A stretch of DNA of 64,000 nt from CAYVUB01 sp964454675 (GTDB lineage: Bacteria > Bacteroidota > Bacteroidia > Flavobacteriales > Flavobacteriaceae): positions 198,587 to 262,586 of the forward strand of contig CAYVUB010000001.1 in NCBI GenBank assembly GCA_964454675.1, written 5' to 3'. The notes beneath the pieces were generated by a model. That model did not search any database. It worked only from the letters and a program-made list of their open reading frames with translations, and was not told the origin of the DNA. Below, piece by piece: positions 35,746-45,660 of this stretch (position 1 is the stretch's first letter; each line of letters starts with the position of its first letter). The translations under genes and the position numbers were made by a program.

Positions 35746-35805
35746 TGTTTGCCCTTCTCATAAGTTGCAATTTTGGCTCATTATTAACCACAAAATTTTA
35801 CAACA

Positions 35806-36336
35806 ATGAGAAATTTAAAACAATCACTAATCGTATTATTAATGTCTTTTTCATTAATAACCCTTTCATCGTGTTCAAGTGATGACGATGGCGGTGGCGG
35901 CGGTCAAGCTGCTGAAGGAACTATCACTGCAAAAGTAAATGGCACAACTGTGACAACAATGGAAATGGTAACATTCGCAAGTTTATCAAGTGGAACTTTG
36001 TTGCTTCAAGGGAATACAGGAGGCACATCGAGCAAAGCATTTAATTTTACTATCGTAGGTTATGACGGTGTTGGAACTTACCCATTTGGAGGTGGTGCCA
36101 ATATTTTTAATGTTGCTTCTTATATAGAGACAGAGGTGGATTTATCCAATCCTGCCAATCCTTCTATTGAAACTTGGAGCGCTCCATTTGATGATACCCA
36201 GGTAGGGGAAATCAGCATATCTGAGCAAACGGAAACCCATATCAAAGGAACATTCAGTTTTGAGTGTAAAAATGTGAATGGTGATGGTTCAATGAGAAAC
36301 GTAACAGAGGGCTCGTTTAATGTTGAAATACTTTAA
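35806..36336 (+). CDS. uncharacterised lipoprotein, DUF6252-like
   Basis: The protein has 176 residues. A lipoprotein signal ends in LSSC (Cys23), followed by an Asp/Gly-rich spacer (SSDDDGGGGG), which in Bacteroidota favours export to the cell surface. A beta-rich domain follows (ITAKVNGTTVT, ISISEQTETHIKGTFSFECKN, VTEGSFNVEIL), similar in plan to small DUF6252 lipoproteins. The assignment is tentative. The next gene follows two bases after its stop, so they form an operon. Confidence 0.65.
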   Translation: MRNLKQSLIVLLMSFSLITLSSCSSDDDGGGGGQAAEGTITAKVNGTTVTTMEMVTFASLSSGTLLLQGNTGGTSSKAFNFTIVGYDGVGTYPFGGGANIFNVASYIETEVDLSNPANPSIETWSAPFDDTQVGEISISEQTETHIKGTFSFECKNVNGDGSMRNVTEGSFNVEIL

Positions 36337-36338
36337 TT

Positions 36339-38264
36339 ATGAAACTGCTATTAGTTCAATTTAAACATATACTGATGTGTGCACTCTTATTGAGTGTGAC
36401 ATCAGTTTTTGCACAAAAAGCTGAAACACCCAATGGAACTTATGATTTAGGCGCCAGCATTAATGAAATGACTTTAACACAAGGTGGTATCTTGGTGGTA
36501 GCTACTAATAATGGTTTGGCTGGAATAGACCCTAATAAAAGTACGCCGGTATTTACGTTTAATAATTTTGGTAAACTGAAACCAGAAGAAACTGATTTTA
36601 TTCCAAATTCCCCATACATTGTGGTGTCGCAAGGAGCAGATTCCAAGTTTGCTGGATTGAGTAAGACAAAACGCGCTGTGATTGATTATGTGACTGGCAA
36701 AGTGTTGTTTAATTCAGAAACTGACAATTGGAAACAGATTTATACCTGTAATGTTGTTTTGCCACAAAACAAAGTGATTGTAAGTGGTTTGCAAAAGAGC
36801 GACCAAAAGTTTGAAAGCCAGGTGCCTAAAGTAGCTGTTTACGATTTAGTCTCAGGAAAATTAGACTATTCGTTTTTCTTGGACAAGCCGGGACGTGTAG
36901 GCATTGCAAAAGATTTTAGTGTTACTGGTACACCATTGTTATTAAAAAATTCACTTTTAATACCTACAGCCCAAGGCATCATTTCAATGTCTCATACAGG
37001 TCAGGAGCTTTGGCAAACCAAAATTAAAGGCGTCAAATGGATGGTTGCCGATGAAACCGAAAAAGAAATCTATGCGTTTGAAGGTGCCAATAACGGTAAA
37101 AATACCCGCATCCACAAAATAGGGAGCAACGGTGACGAGCTGTGGAAGGATGACCGCAAAGTAAAAGGCGAAGTTTCAAACTTTCAAATTTTACCACAAG
37201 GTATTGCCGTGGTAAGTGATGTAGCGGCTTCGGGTGGCAGCGGTCTTAATAAGTTAATGGCTGCAAAAGCACAAAGCCATATCGCATTCTTATCGGCAGG
37301 TTCCGGTGAAGATTTATGGGAAAAAGCACCAAAAACCAATGGTTACGTACAACACTTTTATGTCATGGAAGATGGTATTTTATTTGGAATCCAGGAAGGC
37401 GGTATCAACAAAATAGCGTTTGACGGAAAAACCTTATTCAAAAAACCTCTTAAAACAGGAGAGAATATCCTGATTATGGCACATACACCCCAGGGATTAA
37501 TTTACATTACAGGTGAAGATACCAATATTGTAAATTTACAAACCGGAGATCAGGTATGGAATAAACCGCTTAAATATAAAAAAGCAACGTCTGTGGCATC
37601 AACGTTTGACAGTAAAAATGACAGATACCTGATTTCTGCCGATGGTAAAATTAAAGCTATTGAAGCCGCTACGGGAGAAGTGAGTGATTTTGCTGCTTGT
37701 AATTTTGGTGAAAAGGAAGACCCGAATAATCTGGAAATAAGAGATACGGGAATCTATCTGTCATCAGACCAGAATATGACCCTGCTTGGATTTGACGGTA
37801 GTGAGGCTTATCATGTATATCACAAATCGCCGGGAAGAAGCACCTTTGGCAAAATCATGGGCGGTGTTATGGCTGTAGCTTCTACCGCTATGGCTGTGTC
37901 TATGAGCGCCAGAGCTGGTGCTAACAAAACAGGTTATGGTAGCGCTAATGATTTGAGTAACTACAATGATTATGGTAAAGAAGCCAAACGTGCCGCCGAT
38001 ATGTTTTCAAGCATTGCAAGTGCCTCATTTGATTATTTGTCAACACGTTTTAAAGCCACAGCGGCAACGGAGAATGCACAGTTTATTTTAACCAAATTAG
38101 ACGAAGGTGTTGGACTTGTTAAAGTAAATAAAGATACTGGTAAAGTGGATAAAGAAATCGTCCTAAAGGATAAAAAACCTGAATATGAAGTTGATGAATT
38201 CGGAGGATTTTTGTTTTACAAAGCCAATGACAAAACCATTTACGCTTATGATCTTAAACAATAA
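36339..38264 (+). CDS. PQQ-like beta-propeller repeat protein
   Basis: The protein has 641 residues with a signal peptide (1-25, cleavage after VFA). Repeated blades contain W or F followed by G/D turns (GQELWQTKIKGVKWMV, GDELWKDDRKVKGEVS, GEDLWEKAPKTNGYVQ, GDQVWNKPLKYKKAT), as in PQQ-binding-like propellers. A Gly/Ala/Ser-rich stretch (about 508-560) interrupts before the last blade. It probably acts as a scaffold or binding protein in the periplasm or at the outer membrane. It ends in a strong terminator. Confidence 0.8.
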   Translation: MKLLLVQFKHILMCALLLSVTSVFAQKAETPNGTYDLGASINEMTLTQGGILVVATNNGLAGIDPNKSTPVFTFNNFGKLKPEETDFIPNSPYIVVSQGADSKFAGLSKTKRAVIDYVTGKVLFNSETDNWKQIYTCNVVLPQNKVIVSGLQKSDQKFESQVPKVAVYDLVSGKLDYSFFLDKPGRVGIAKDFSVTGTPLLLKNSLLIPTAQGIISMSHTGQELWQTKIKGVKWMVADETEKEIYAFEGANNGKNTRIHKIGSNGDELWKDDRKVKGEVSNFQILPQGIAVVSDVAASGGSGLNKLMAAKAQSHIAFLSAGSGEDLWEKAPKTNGYVQHFYVMEDGILFGIQEGGINKIAFDGKTLFKKPLKTGENILIMAHTPQGLIYITGEDTNIVNLQTGDQVWNKPLKYKKATSVASTFDSKNDRYLISADGKIKAIEAATGEVSDFAACNFGEKEDPNNLEIRDTGIYLSSDQNMTLLGFDGSEAYHVYHKSPGRSTFGKIMGGVMAVASTAMAVSMSARAGANKTGYGSANDLSNYNDYGKEAKRAADMFSSIASASFDYLSTRFKATAATENAQFILTKLDEGVGLVKVNKDTGKVDKEIVLKDKKPEYEVDEFGGFLFYKANDKTIYAYDLKQ

Positions 38265-38286
38265 ATCTTGTTGTTGAGATGTGTGT

Positions 38287-38326
38287 GATTAGGCGTAATT
38301 TTCAAAGGTTACGCTTAATCTTTTTT
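38287..38326 (+). terminator. intrinsic terminator after the propeller gene
   Basis: GATTAGGCGTAA pairs with TTACGCTTAATC (12 pairs, one G-T) over a ten-base loop and is followed by six T. Confidence 0.9.
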
Positions 38327-38471
38327 AATTGCTTCTTATCGAAAAAAATATAAGTCAAGTGTAATTAGTTATATATTCGTAATGCTATTAATCAATTTTT
38401 TTAAAAAAGCGTCAGTAAATGTAATTGCCCCAAATGGTAGTTGTGTTCTGATGCTTTTTTTATTTCCAATT

Positions 38472-40445
38472 ATGAAAATCAAAACTACTTTTATAATTGC
38501 ATGTCTGTTCAGCATATCGATTTCTTTTTCTCAAAATCAGAATAATTCGAGTAATGACGTTAAGGAGATTATCGAATTAAAAGCGAAACTTCCACAAAGC
38601 AACACACAACAAAAGTTTGATATTTTCAAGCAACTATCACAATTATATCTTTCCAAAAATGATTCATTAGCTTTTTTTTATGCTGATGAAATGTTGAAAA
38701 TTTCAAAAAGCACAAAAAGCAAATCTCAAAAAGGAGAAGCCTTATTTTTTCTTGGCAAAGCCTATTATGATATTTCTAAAACGAAGTCCTTAGATTATTT
38801 TAAAGAAGCCGAACCTTTATTGCTTTCAAGCAAAAGCGATTATCTTAAAGATATTTATTACGACCAATCAAATATTTACACCGTTTTTTCTGAATTCCCC
38901 GAAGCTTTAAAATTCGGATTAAAATCGTTAGAGTACAATCAATCGCACAACCATCAACAAAACATTTTAAGAGATATGTCATCTATTGGTTATATCTACG
39001 ATAGAATGTACGAGTTTAAAGAATCTATAAAATGGAATAGACAAGCCTTGAAACTCGCCATAAAATTAAAAGACAAACGTGGCGAAGCCTTATGCTACGG
39101 GCGAATTGGCATTGCGTATGATGAATTGGCAGAACAAGATAATTTCAACAAAAAACTATTTGATAGCGCATTATATTACAATCTTAAAGCTGTCAAAATC
39201 AGTGAACAACTCAAAATGTTAGGCTTTAGCCGAACAACCTATTCTAATATTGGCAACACCTATAGCAAACTCAAAGATTACAAAAAAGCAGAGGAATTTA
39301 CCCTAAAATCCTTAGCGGTTCCAGGGTTTGAATCTAATAAAGGCGTCACGTTGGTCAATCTTGGTAAAATTTACTTAGAAACGAATCGGTTTGCTGAAGC
39401 CAAAAAAATATTGGATAGCGCGATGCAAAACACCAAAAAGTACGGCACTCGAAAATATGAATTGGAAGCACATTACCGTTTTCACGAGTTAAATGTCAAA
39501 AAAGGCGATTATAAAAATGCCTTACAAAACTACATATCCTATAAAGACATTGAAGACGATTTGCTCAACGAAACCAAAACCAAGCAAATTGCCGAAATGG
39601 GCGAACGCTACAAAAGTGCCGATAAAGAACGCCAAATTTTGATGCAACGTGCAGATTTGGCTGAGAAAAACCTCATCATTCAAAAGCGAAATGCACAAGT
39701 GTTTGGGTTGATTGGTTTGGCATTGGTTTTAGTGTTTATTGGCTATTTATTCTACAAACAACAAAAACTCAAAAATGAGCAATTGCTAAAAGAAAACGAA
39801 CTTAAAGATGCCTTGTTGAAAATTGAAACCCAAAGCCGACTGCAAGAACAACGCCTCAGAATTTCAAGAGATTTACACGATAATATTGGTGCGCAACTGA
39901 CTTTTATTATTTCGTCTATTGATAATTTGAAATACGGATTTGATATTCAAGATGATAAGCTCACAGCAAAACTCAACACCATCAGCAACTTTACGTCATC
40001 TACCATTTACGAACTGCGCGATACCATTTGGGCAATGAATAAAAGTGCTATTACCTTTGAAGATTTACAATCGCGAATCTCCAATTTTATTGATAAAGCC
40101 AATAGTATTGATAATGGTATCAGTTTTCAATTTAATGTGAATGATGATGTGAATAGTGATAAAAAATTCACGTCTGTAGAAGGTATGAACATCCACCGAA
40201 TCATTCAAGAAGCCATCAATAATAGTTTAAAACACGCGCATCCAAAGCAGATAAAAGTGGATGTTAAGCAAAATTTTGACAAACTGCAAATAGAAATTTC
40301 TGATGATGGCAATGGCTTTGATTATCAAAATGTCACCAAAGGCTATGGTTTAATAAATATGCAAAAACGCGCCCACGAAATTGGTGGCGAATTGGTCATT
40401 CAATCTGTTGAGAAGAAAGGAACGACTGTTTGTCTTATTTTTTAG
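38472..40445 (+). CDS. TPR-containing sensor histidine kinase (paralogue 1)
   Basis: The protein has 657 residues. The start at 38472 gives a signal peptide (MKIKTTFIIACLF, then ISFSQ); an earlier in-frame ATG at 38382 has no such signal. A periplasmic TPR array spans about 40-400. One membrane helix follows (about 415-435, VFGLIGLALVLVFIGYLFY), then a coiled linker. The HisKA_3 dimerisation box has the phosphoacceptor His in SRDLHDNIGAQLTF, and the ATPase domain carries ISDDGNGFDY and GYGLINMQKRA. It is likely paired with the LuxR-type regulator at 42373. Confidence 0.9.
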   Translation: MKIKTTFIIACLFSISISFSQNQNNSSNDVKEIIELKAKLPQSNTQQKFDIFKQLSQLYLSKNDSLAFFYADEMLKISKSTKSKSQKGEALFFLGKAYYDISKTKSLDYFKEAEPLLLSSKSDYLKDIYYDQSNIYTVFSEFPEALKFGLKSLEYNQSHNHQQNILRDMSSIGYIYDRMYEFKESIKWNRQALKLAIKLKDKRGEALCYGRIGIAYDELAEQDNFNKKLFDSALYYNLKAVKISEQLKMLGFSRTTYSNIGNTYSKLKDYKKAEEFTLKSLAVPGFESNKGVTLVNLGKIYLETNRFAEAKKILDSAMQNTKKYGTRKYELEAHYRFHELNVKKGDYKNALQNYISYKDIEDDLLNETKTKQIAEMGERYKSADKERQILMQRADLAEKNLIIQKRNAQVFGLIGLALVLVFIGYLFYKQQKLKNEQLLKENELKDALLKIETQSRLQEQRLRISRDLHDNIGAQLTFIISSIDNLKYGFDIQDDKLTAKLNTISNFTSSTIYELRDTIWAMNKSAITFEDLQSRISNFIDKANSIDNGISFQFNVNDDVNSDKKFTSVEGMNIHRIIQEAINNSLKHAHPKQIKVDVKQNFDKLQIEISDDGNGFDYQNVTKGYGLINMQKRAHEIGGELVIQSVEKKGTTVCLIF

Positions 40446-40471
40446 TATCTTCAAATTTTTAAATTATTAGT

Positions 40472-42355
40472 ATGAAAATCAATAACCTCTTAATTGTTTT
40501 TTTACTTAGTACTTTCAGTGTGTTTTCTCAGGCTGACGCCGATAAATTAAATGATGAAGCCTTAGATATTTACAAGGAAAATCCACAAAAAGCCATTCAA
40601 ATTTTACAAAAAGCGATTGACATTTCTACATCCAACAAAAATCAGGAACAAATAAGTCGCTCAAAAAATAGTTTGGGTATTGTTTATAGAGATTTGGGCG
40701 ATTATAAAAAAGCCAAATTCTTATCTGAAGAAGCATTAACGATTACAAAAGACTCCACTATTCGTGCATCAGCTTTTAATAATATTGGTGCTGCCAATAG
40801 AAGTTTGGGTTTGTACGAAGAAGCGTTGCAATCGTATTTGAAAGCGCTCAATATTTACGAAGCTAAAAATGAGACATCCTTACAAGCAACCGTCAGCAAC
40901 AATATTGGAATGGTATATAGCTATTTGAATATGAGGTCAAAAGCTATTGAATATCATCTAAAAGCTAAAGATATTTTTGAAAAAGAGAAGAATTTAAAAG
41001 GGATATCCGAAGTTTATAACAACATCGCTATTTTGTATGCAAATGATGGCGAACTCGATAAAGCCTTAGAATACTTTAAATATTCACTCAAAATTGAAGA
41101 ACAACTCAAAGACAAAAAAGGCATTGCAGAATCTGCGAATAATGTTGGTGCGGTGTATTATTATATGACTCAAATTGACTCTGCATTGATATATTTTAAG
41201 CAATCGGCAAGTATCGAAAAATCCATAGGCAACTTATCTGGTTTGGGTGCGAGTTATAATAATATTGCGCAGGTGTTGATTGAAAACAATCGAGTAGATG
41301 CATCAAAAATCTATATTGATAGTGCCTATTATTATGCGAAAAAAACCAATACAGTTAGTGACATTCAAGGTGCTTTAAGTTCTTATGCATCGTTTTATGA
41401 AGCTAAAAATAATCCAGCGGAAGCGTTAAAATATTTCAAAGAATACACAACACTCAAAGACAGTATTCTCAATATTGAAACGAATAGTAAAGTTGCCAAA
41501 CTCGAAATCGAATACCAAACCGAAAAAAAAGAAAAAGAAATCCTATCACAACGTGCAGACATTGCAGAAAAAGAATTATCACTTAGCAAGAAAAATAGCT
41601 ACATTCTTGGTTTATCCGCCTTAGCCATCGTTTTGTCGCTTATCGGATTTTTATTTTACAATCAACAAAAACTCAAAAATCGTCAGTTGCAAAAGGAAAA
41701 CGAACTCAAAGATGCCTTATTGAAAATTGAAACCCAAAACCGCTTACAAGAACAACGTTTACGCATCAGTAGAGACTTGCACGACAATATTGGCGCACAA
41801 TTGACCTTTATCATTTCGTCATTAGACAATTTGAAATACGGGTTTCAATTACCTGAAAAGTTGAACGACAAACTCAAAACCATCAGCGAGTTTACCACAA
41901 CCACAATTTACGAATTGCGCGATACCATTTGGGCAATGAACAAAAGTGAAATTACCTTTGAGGATTTACAGTCGCGCATTTCCAATTTTATGGACAAAGC
42001 CAATAGTTCTGCTGAGCAAATTCAGTTTAATTTCAACATTGACACCGGTTTGTCAAACGATTTAACGTTCACTTCCGTGGAAGGTATGAATATTTATCGA
42101 ATCATCCAGGAAGCTGTTAACAATGCCTTGAAATATGCAGAGGCAAATACCATTGATGTGCAATTCAAAAAAGAAAATGACCGGCTTTTTGTTTCTATAA
42201 CCGATGACGGAAAAGGCTTTGACCCATCAAAAGTTGAAGATGGCAACGGACTGAACAATATGAAAAAACGAGCAAATGAAATAAACGCTCAAATTCAAAT
42301 AGATTCAAAAACGGATAACGGTACTACGGTATCGTTAAAAATGCCAAACAGTTAA
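40472..42355 (+). CDS. TPR-containing sensor histidine kinase (paralogue 2)
   Basis: The protein has 627 residues with the same architecture as its upstream neighbour: signal peptide (1-19), TPR array (about 25-345, many NNIGxVY turns), membrane helix (about 375-395), HisKA_3 box SRDLHDNIGAQLTF and ATPase box ITDDGKGFDP. The cytoplasmic halves are very similar to paralogue 1 (RLQEQRLRISRDLHDNIGAQ and TIYELRDTIWAMNKS shared), while the TPR sensors differ. It lies 26 bases downstream of paralogue 1 and 17 bases before the response regulator. Confidence 0.9.
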   Translation: MKINNLLIVFLLSTFSVFSQADADKLNDEALDIYKENPQKAIQILQKAIDISTSNKNQEQISRSKNSLGIVYRDLGDYKKAKFLSEEALTITKDSTIRASAFNNIGAANRSLGLYEEALQSYLKALNIYEAKNETSLQATVSNNIGMVYSYLNMRSKAIEYHLKAKDIFEKEKNLKGISEVYNNIAILYANDGELDKALEYFKYSLKIEEQLKDKKGIAESANNVGAVYYYMTQIDSALIYFKQSASIEKSIGNLSGLGASYNNIAQVLIENNRVDASKIYIDSAYYYAKKTNTVSDIQGALSSYASFYEAKNNPAEALKYFKEYTTLKDSILNIETNSKVAKLEIEYQTEKKEKEILSQRADIAEKELSLSKKNSYILGLSALAIVLSLIGFLFYNQQKLKNRQLQKENELKDALLKIETQNRLQEQRLRISRDLHDNIGAQLTFIISSLDNLKYGFQLPEKLNDKLKTISEFTTTTIYELRDTIWAMNKSEITFEDLQSRISNFMDKANSSAEQIQFNFNIDTGLSNDLTFTSVEGMNIYRIIQEAVNNALKYAEANTIDVQFKKENDRLFVSITDDGKGFDPSKVEDGNGLNNMKKRANEINAQIQIDSKTDNGTTVSLKMPNS

Positions 42356-42372
42356 CCAAAACCAATAATCTG

Positions 42373-43023
42373 ATGAATATCAAAATAGCCATAGTTGACG
42401 ACAATTCGTTTTTAATCAATGCCGTAAAAGAAAAACTCTCGTTTTTTGAAGACTTGAATTTCAAGTTTTCTGCTATGAATGGTTCAGAACTATTGGTAAA
42501 GTTGGAAGACAACCACAATCTCGATTTGATTTTGATGGATATTGAAATGCCTGTTTTAAACGGGATTGAAACCACAGAGATAGTCAAACAAAAATATCCA
42601 CAAATCAAAATCATTATGCTGACGGTTTTTGATAATGACGAGAATATTTTTAATGCGATAAAAGCCGGTGCCGATGGTTATTTATTAAAAGAAATAAACG
42701 CCAAAAATTTGCACGACGGTATTATTGAAACCTTAAACGGTGGCGCAGCGATGAATCCGTCAATAGCGTTAAAAACCCTGAAATTGTTGAGAAATCCTAT
42801 CAATATTCAAAACAAGCAAGACCAGGAAGAAATACAATTAACCACCAGAGAAACTGATGTTTTAGAACAACTCAGTAAAGGCCTGAACTATATTAAAATT
42901 GCCGAAAACCTTATTCTTTCAACAGGAACGGTAAGAAAGCACATTGAAAACATCTATAAAAAACTACAGGTTCATAACAAACTGGAAGCAGTTCAAAAAG
43001 CGAAAAGGAATAATTTGATTTGA
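42373..43023 (+). CDS. NarL/FixJ-type response regulator
   Basis: The protein has 216 residues. The receiver domain (1-120) has acidic residues Asp9/Asp10 (IVDDNS) and the phosphoacceptor Asp56 (LILMDIEMP). The LuxR-type HTH (about 150-210) contains LTTRETDVLEQLSKGLNYIKIAENL and GTVRKHIENIYKKLQVHNK in sequence. It is the single output for the two kinases encoded before it. Confidence 0.93.
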   Translation: MNIKIAIVDDNSFLINAVKEKLSFFEDLNFKFSAMNGSELLVKLEDNHNLDLILMDIEMPVLNGIETTEIVKQKYPQIKIIMLTVFDNDENIFNAIKAGADGYLLKEINAKNLHDGIIETLNGGAAMNPSIALKTLKLLRNPINIQNKQDQEEIQLTTRETDVLEQLSKGLNYIKIAENLILSTGTVRKHIENIYKKLQVHNKLEAVQKAKRNNLI

Positions 43024-43046
43024 GGCAATTTGCCCAAAAATACCCG

Positions 43047-44282
43047 TCAATCAAACCGCATGGCTTTTACCGGAGATATTTTGGTTACAATCATTGACGG
43101 TACGAGCATCATCAACACACATATTACAAAAGTTCCTATGTTGAGCAGTAAAATATAGGTAATGCTGATGTAAACAGGCGCTTCGGTTACATAATACACT
43201 TCGGGGTTAAGCGGTATGAGTTTCAGGTATTTTTGGGCAAATAACAATCCGAGTCCTATAAGGTTTCCCCAGAGTAATCCAAGCCCAATCTGGTACATGG
43301 CATTATATAAAAATATTTTTCTGATGCTCCAGTTGTTACTGCCAAGTGCTTTCAGGATTCCTATCATCTGGGTACGTTCCAAAATCAAAACCAACAAAGC
43401 GGTAATCATATTAATGCCGGCAACCAAAACCATAATCCCGATAATCCCGTAGATATTGTTGTCAAAAATTTTTATCCATTCAAAAATAGACGCGTACTTT
43501 TGCTCAACCGTAATAACGTTAAGGTTTGACGGCGTTTCCTGATAAATTTCGATGCCTTTGCGTTCTATCTGCGTAAAATCGTCAATAAACACTTCAAAAC
43601 TACCTACTTTATCATCGTCCCATTTATTGAACCGCTGTATGTGCCGCAGGTCGCCTATCATATATTTCTCATCAAGTTCCTGAAAGCCAGAATTGTAAAT
43701 ACCTACAATATTAAACGCCCGCTGAAACGGAATCTGATTAATATCTTCCTTAACAAACAAGGTTTGAAATGTATCGCCTGTTTTAAACTGAAGCCTGTTG
43801 GCAAGATGTTGAGAAATGAGTACGTCGTTATTGAGTTCGCCGGTATAATCGGGCAGGCGTCCGTCAACAAGAAATTCCTCAAAATACGCCCATTTGTAGT
43901 CTGTCCCGACACCTTTTAAAACAATGCCTTCAAAATCGGTTTCGGTACGGATAATCCCGAATTTTGTCGCTATGCCCTGAATATGTGCAATACCCGAAAC
44001 ATCTTTGAATTTAGGATAAAAAGGCTGGTTTTTGCTTATTGGTACTTCCGATTCGTCCGATGCATTACTGTCAAAATTGGTAATCATCACATGACCGTTA
44101 AAAGCAACTGCCTTATCACGTATTTTTTGCTGTAGCCCAAAGCCCGTTGCAATTGCAATAAGCATTACCACAATTCCTATAGCAATAGCCGTAATACCAA
44201 TTTTTATAATTGGTGCCGATACACTACTTTTATACGCTTTATTACCAATAATGCGTTTAGCTATAAACAGTTCAAAATTCAA
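43047..44282 (-). CDS. ABC transporter permease, LolC/LolE/MacB-like (FtsX family)
   Basis: The protein has 411 residues and starts at TTG 44282, since no ATG is available upstream before a stop. Membrane helix 1 lies at about 22-48 (ISAPIIKIGITAI-like, then GIVVMLIAIATGFGLQ), a large periplasmic domain at about 50-270, then three helices (about 275-305, 325-350, 372-405). The last carries the FtsX pattern, with ILERTQMIGILKALGSNNWSIRKIFLYNAMY. Such permeases release lipoproteins or export substrates with a separate ATPase. No ATPase gene is adjacent. The start lies six bases from the divergent DUF1343 gene. Confidence 0.85.
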   Translation of the reverse strand: MNFELFIAKRIIGNKAYKSSVSAPIIKIGITAIAIGIVVMLIAIATGFGLQQKIRDKAVAFNGHVMITNFDSNASDESEVPISKNQPFYPKFKDVSGIAHIQGIATKFGIIRTETDFEGIVLKGVGTDYKWAYFEEFLVDGRLPDYTGELNNDVLISQHLANRLQFKTGDTFQTLFVKEDINQIPFQRAFNIVGIYNSGFQELDEKYMIGDLRHIQRFNKWDDDKVGSFEVFIDDFTQIERKGIEIYQETPSNLNVITVEQKYASIFEWIKIFDNNIYGIIGIMVLVAGINMITALLVLILERTQMIGILKALGSNNWSIRKIFLYNAMYQIGLGLLWGNLIGLGLLFAQKYLKLIPLNPEVYYVTEAPVYISITYILLLNIGTFVICVLMMLVPSMIVTKISPVKAMRFD

Positions 44283-44288
44283 AATACG

Positions 44289-45566
44289 ATGATGCTTTTA
44301 ACAATGCTCAAAAATACATTTTTATTATTTGTTATGATACCGGTTTCCTGCGGAAATGTTTCTGAAAACCCAAAAACGGAAACGGAAATTCTGAAAACTG
44401 AAAACCGTCAACTGCAAACTATTATTGTGGGTGCCAATCAAACGGAAGCCTATTTACCATTATTAAAAGGAAAGCGGGTAGGTGTTGTTGCCAATCAAAC
44501 TTCGGTGGTTTTTAAAGAACCAAGAACCCGGAGCCAAGAATCAAGACATTATACGCATTTGGTAGATTCGTTATTGGCGTTAAAAGTTGATGTAAAAAAA
44601 GTATATGCGCCCGAACACGGTTTTAGAGGCACAGCCGATGCCGGCGAACTCATAAAAGACGGTTTGGACACCAAAACCGGTTTGCCTATTATTTCGCTTT
44701 ACGGTAATAACAAAAAGCCAAAACCCGAACAATTACAAGGTATTGACATCATGATTTTTGATGTTCAGGATGTGGGCGCACGTTTTTACACCTACATATC
44801 ATCATTGCATTATGTGGTGGAAGCCTGTGCCGAAGCTAAAATTCCGGTGCTGATTCTGGACAGGCCAAATCCTAACGGGCATATTGTTGACGGTCCGGTG
44901 CTTGAACCCGAACACAAAAGTTTTGTAGGCATGCACCCAATTCCCGTATTACATGGCATGACAATTGCAGAATATGCACAAATGATTAATGGTCAAAAAT
45001 GGCTTGAAAAAGGCATACAATGCGAACTTATGATAATTCCTGTTAAAAATTATACGCGTAACATGCCATACAGCCTGCCTATAAAACCATCACCAAATTT
45101 ACCCAACGACCAGTCTGTAAATTTGTATGCGAGTTTGTGTTTTTTTGAAGGTACCAATGTAAGCGTCGGTCGTGGCACAGATAGGCAGTTTCAGATTTAT
45201 GGTTCACCTGAATGGAAAGAATTAGAAAGTATTTACAAAAGCACAGATATACAAGCAACAACATTTATTCCTAAACCAAACGAAGGCGCAAAAGACCCAT
45301 TATATAATGGTGTAAAATGTTATGGTTGGGATTTGTCAGCGGTTAAAGAAATAAATCAGCTTGAAATTAAATTTCTTTTCGAAGCATATCACAGAACAAA
45401 AGACAAAACCAAATTCTTTAATTCATTTTTTACGAAATTAGCCGGCACAAAAACACTTCAAAAACAAATAGAAGATGGTGTTCCGGAAAAAGATATCAGA
45501 GCGTCCTGGGCAAAAGCTATTGAAGAATTTAAAACGCAACGCCAACCGTATTTACTTTATAATTAA
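44289..45566 (+). CDS. DUF1343 lipoprotein, NamZ-like exo-beta-N-acetylmuramidase
   Basis: Members of this family remove terminal MurNAc from peptidoglycan fragments during cell-wall recycling. The protein is 425 residues from 44289; internal ATGs at 44292 and 44304 are alternative starts. The lipoprotein signal ends in PVSC (Cys21). The core begins with LLKGKRVGVVANQTSVV and includes YAPEHGFRG, DIMIFDVQDVGARFYTYISSLHY, LDRPNPNGHIVDGP and FFEGTNVSVGRGTDRQFQIYG. Two stretches look repeat-derived: residues about 33-43 (ILKTENRQLQT) and about 79-87 (RTRSQESR), the second sharing 16 identical bases with an intergenic sequence at 49083. Confidence 0.88.
   Translation: MMLLTMLKNTFLLFVMIPVSCGNVSENPKTETEILKTENRQLQTIIVGANQTEAYLPLLKGKRVGVVANQTSVVFKEPRTRSQESRHYTHLVDSLLALKVDVKKVYAPEHGFRGTADAGELIKDGLDTKTGLPIISLYGNNKKPKPEQLQGIDIMIFDVQDVGARFYTYISSLHYVVEACAEAKIPVLILDRPNPNGHIVDGPVLEPEHKSFVGMHPIPVLHGMTIAEYAQMINGQKWLEKGIQCELMIIPVKNYTRNMPYSLPIKPSPNLPNDQSVNLYASLCFFEGTNVSVGRGTDRQFQIYGSPEWKELESIYKSTDIQATTFIPKPNEGAKDPLYNGVKCYGWDLSAVKEINQLEIKFLFEAYHRTKDKTKFFNSFFTKLAGTKTLQKQIEDGVPEKDIRASWAKAIEEFKTQRQPYLLYN
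44531..44546 (+). repeat. repeat-derived segment inside the DUF1343 gene
   Basis: GAGCCAAGAATCAAGA is identical to 49083-49098, which lies in an intergenic low-complexity tract of the same words (GAGCCAAGA, CAAGAG). It is read in frame in the loop after NQTSVVFKEP. Confidence 0.65.
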
Positions 45567-45660
45567 AGCCCAATGAAACCTTGTTGCAAAATTTATGATT
45601 ACTCAGAGTTTAAACACAAAGGTAACATGTGACCGTTAAAAAACAAATAAGAATTACCAC

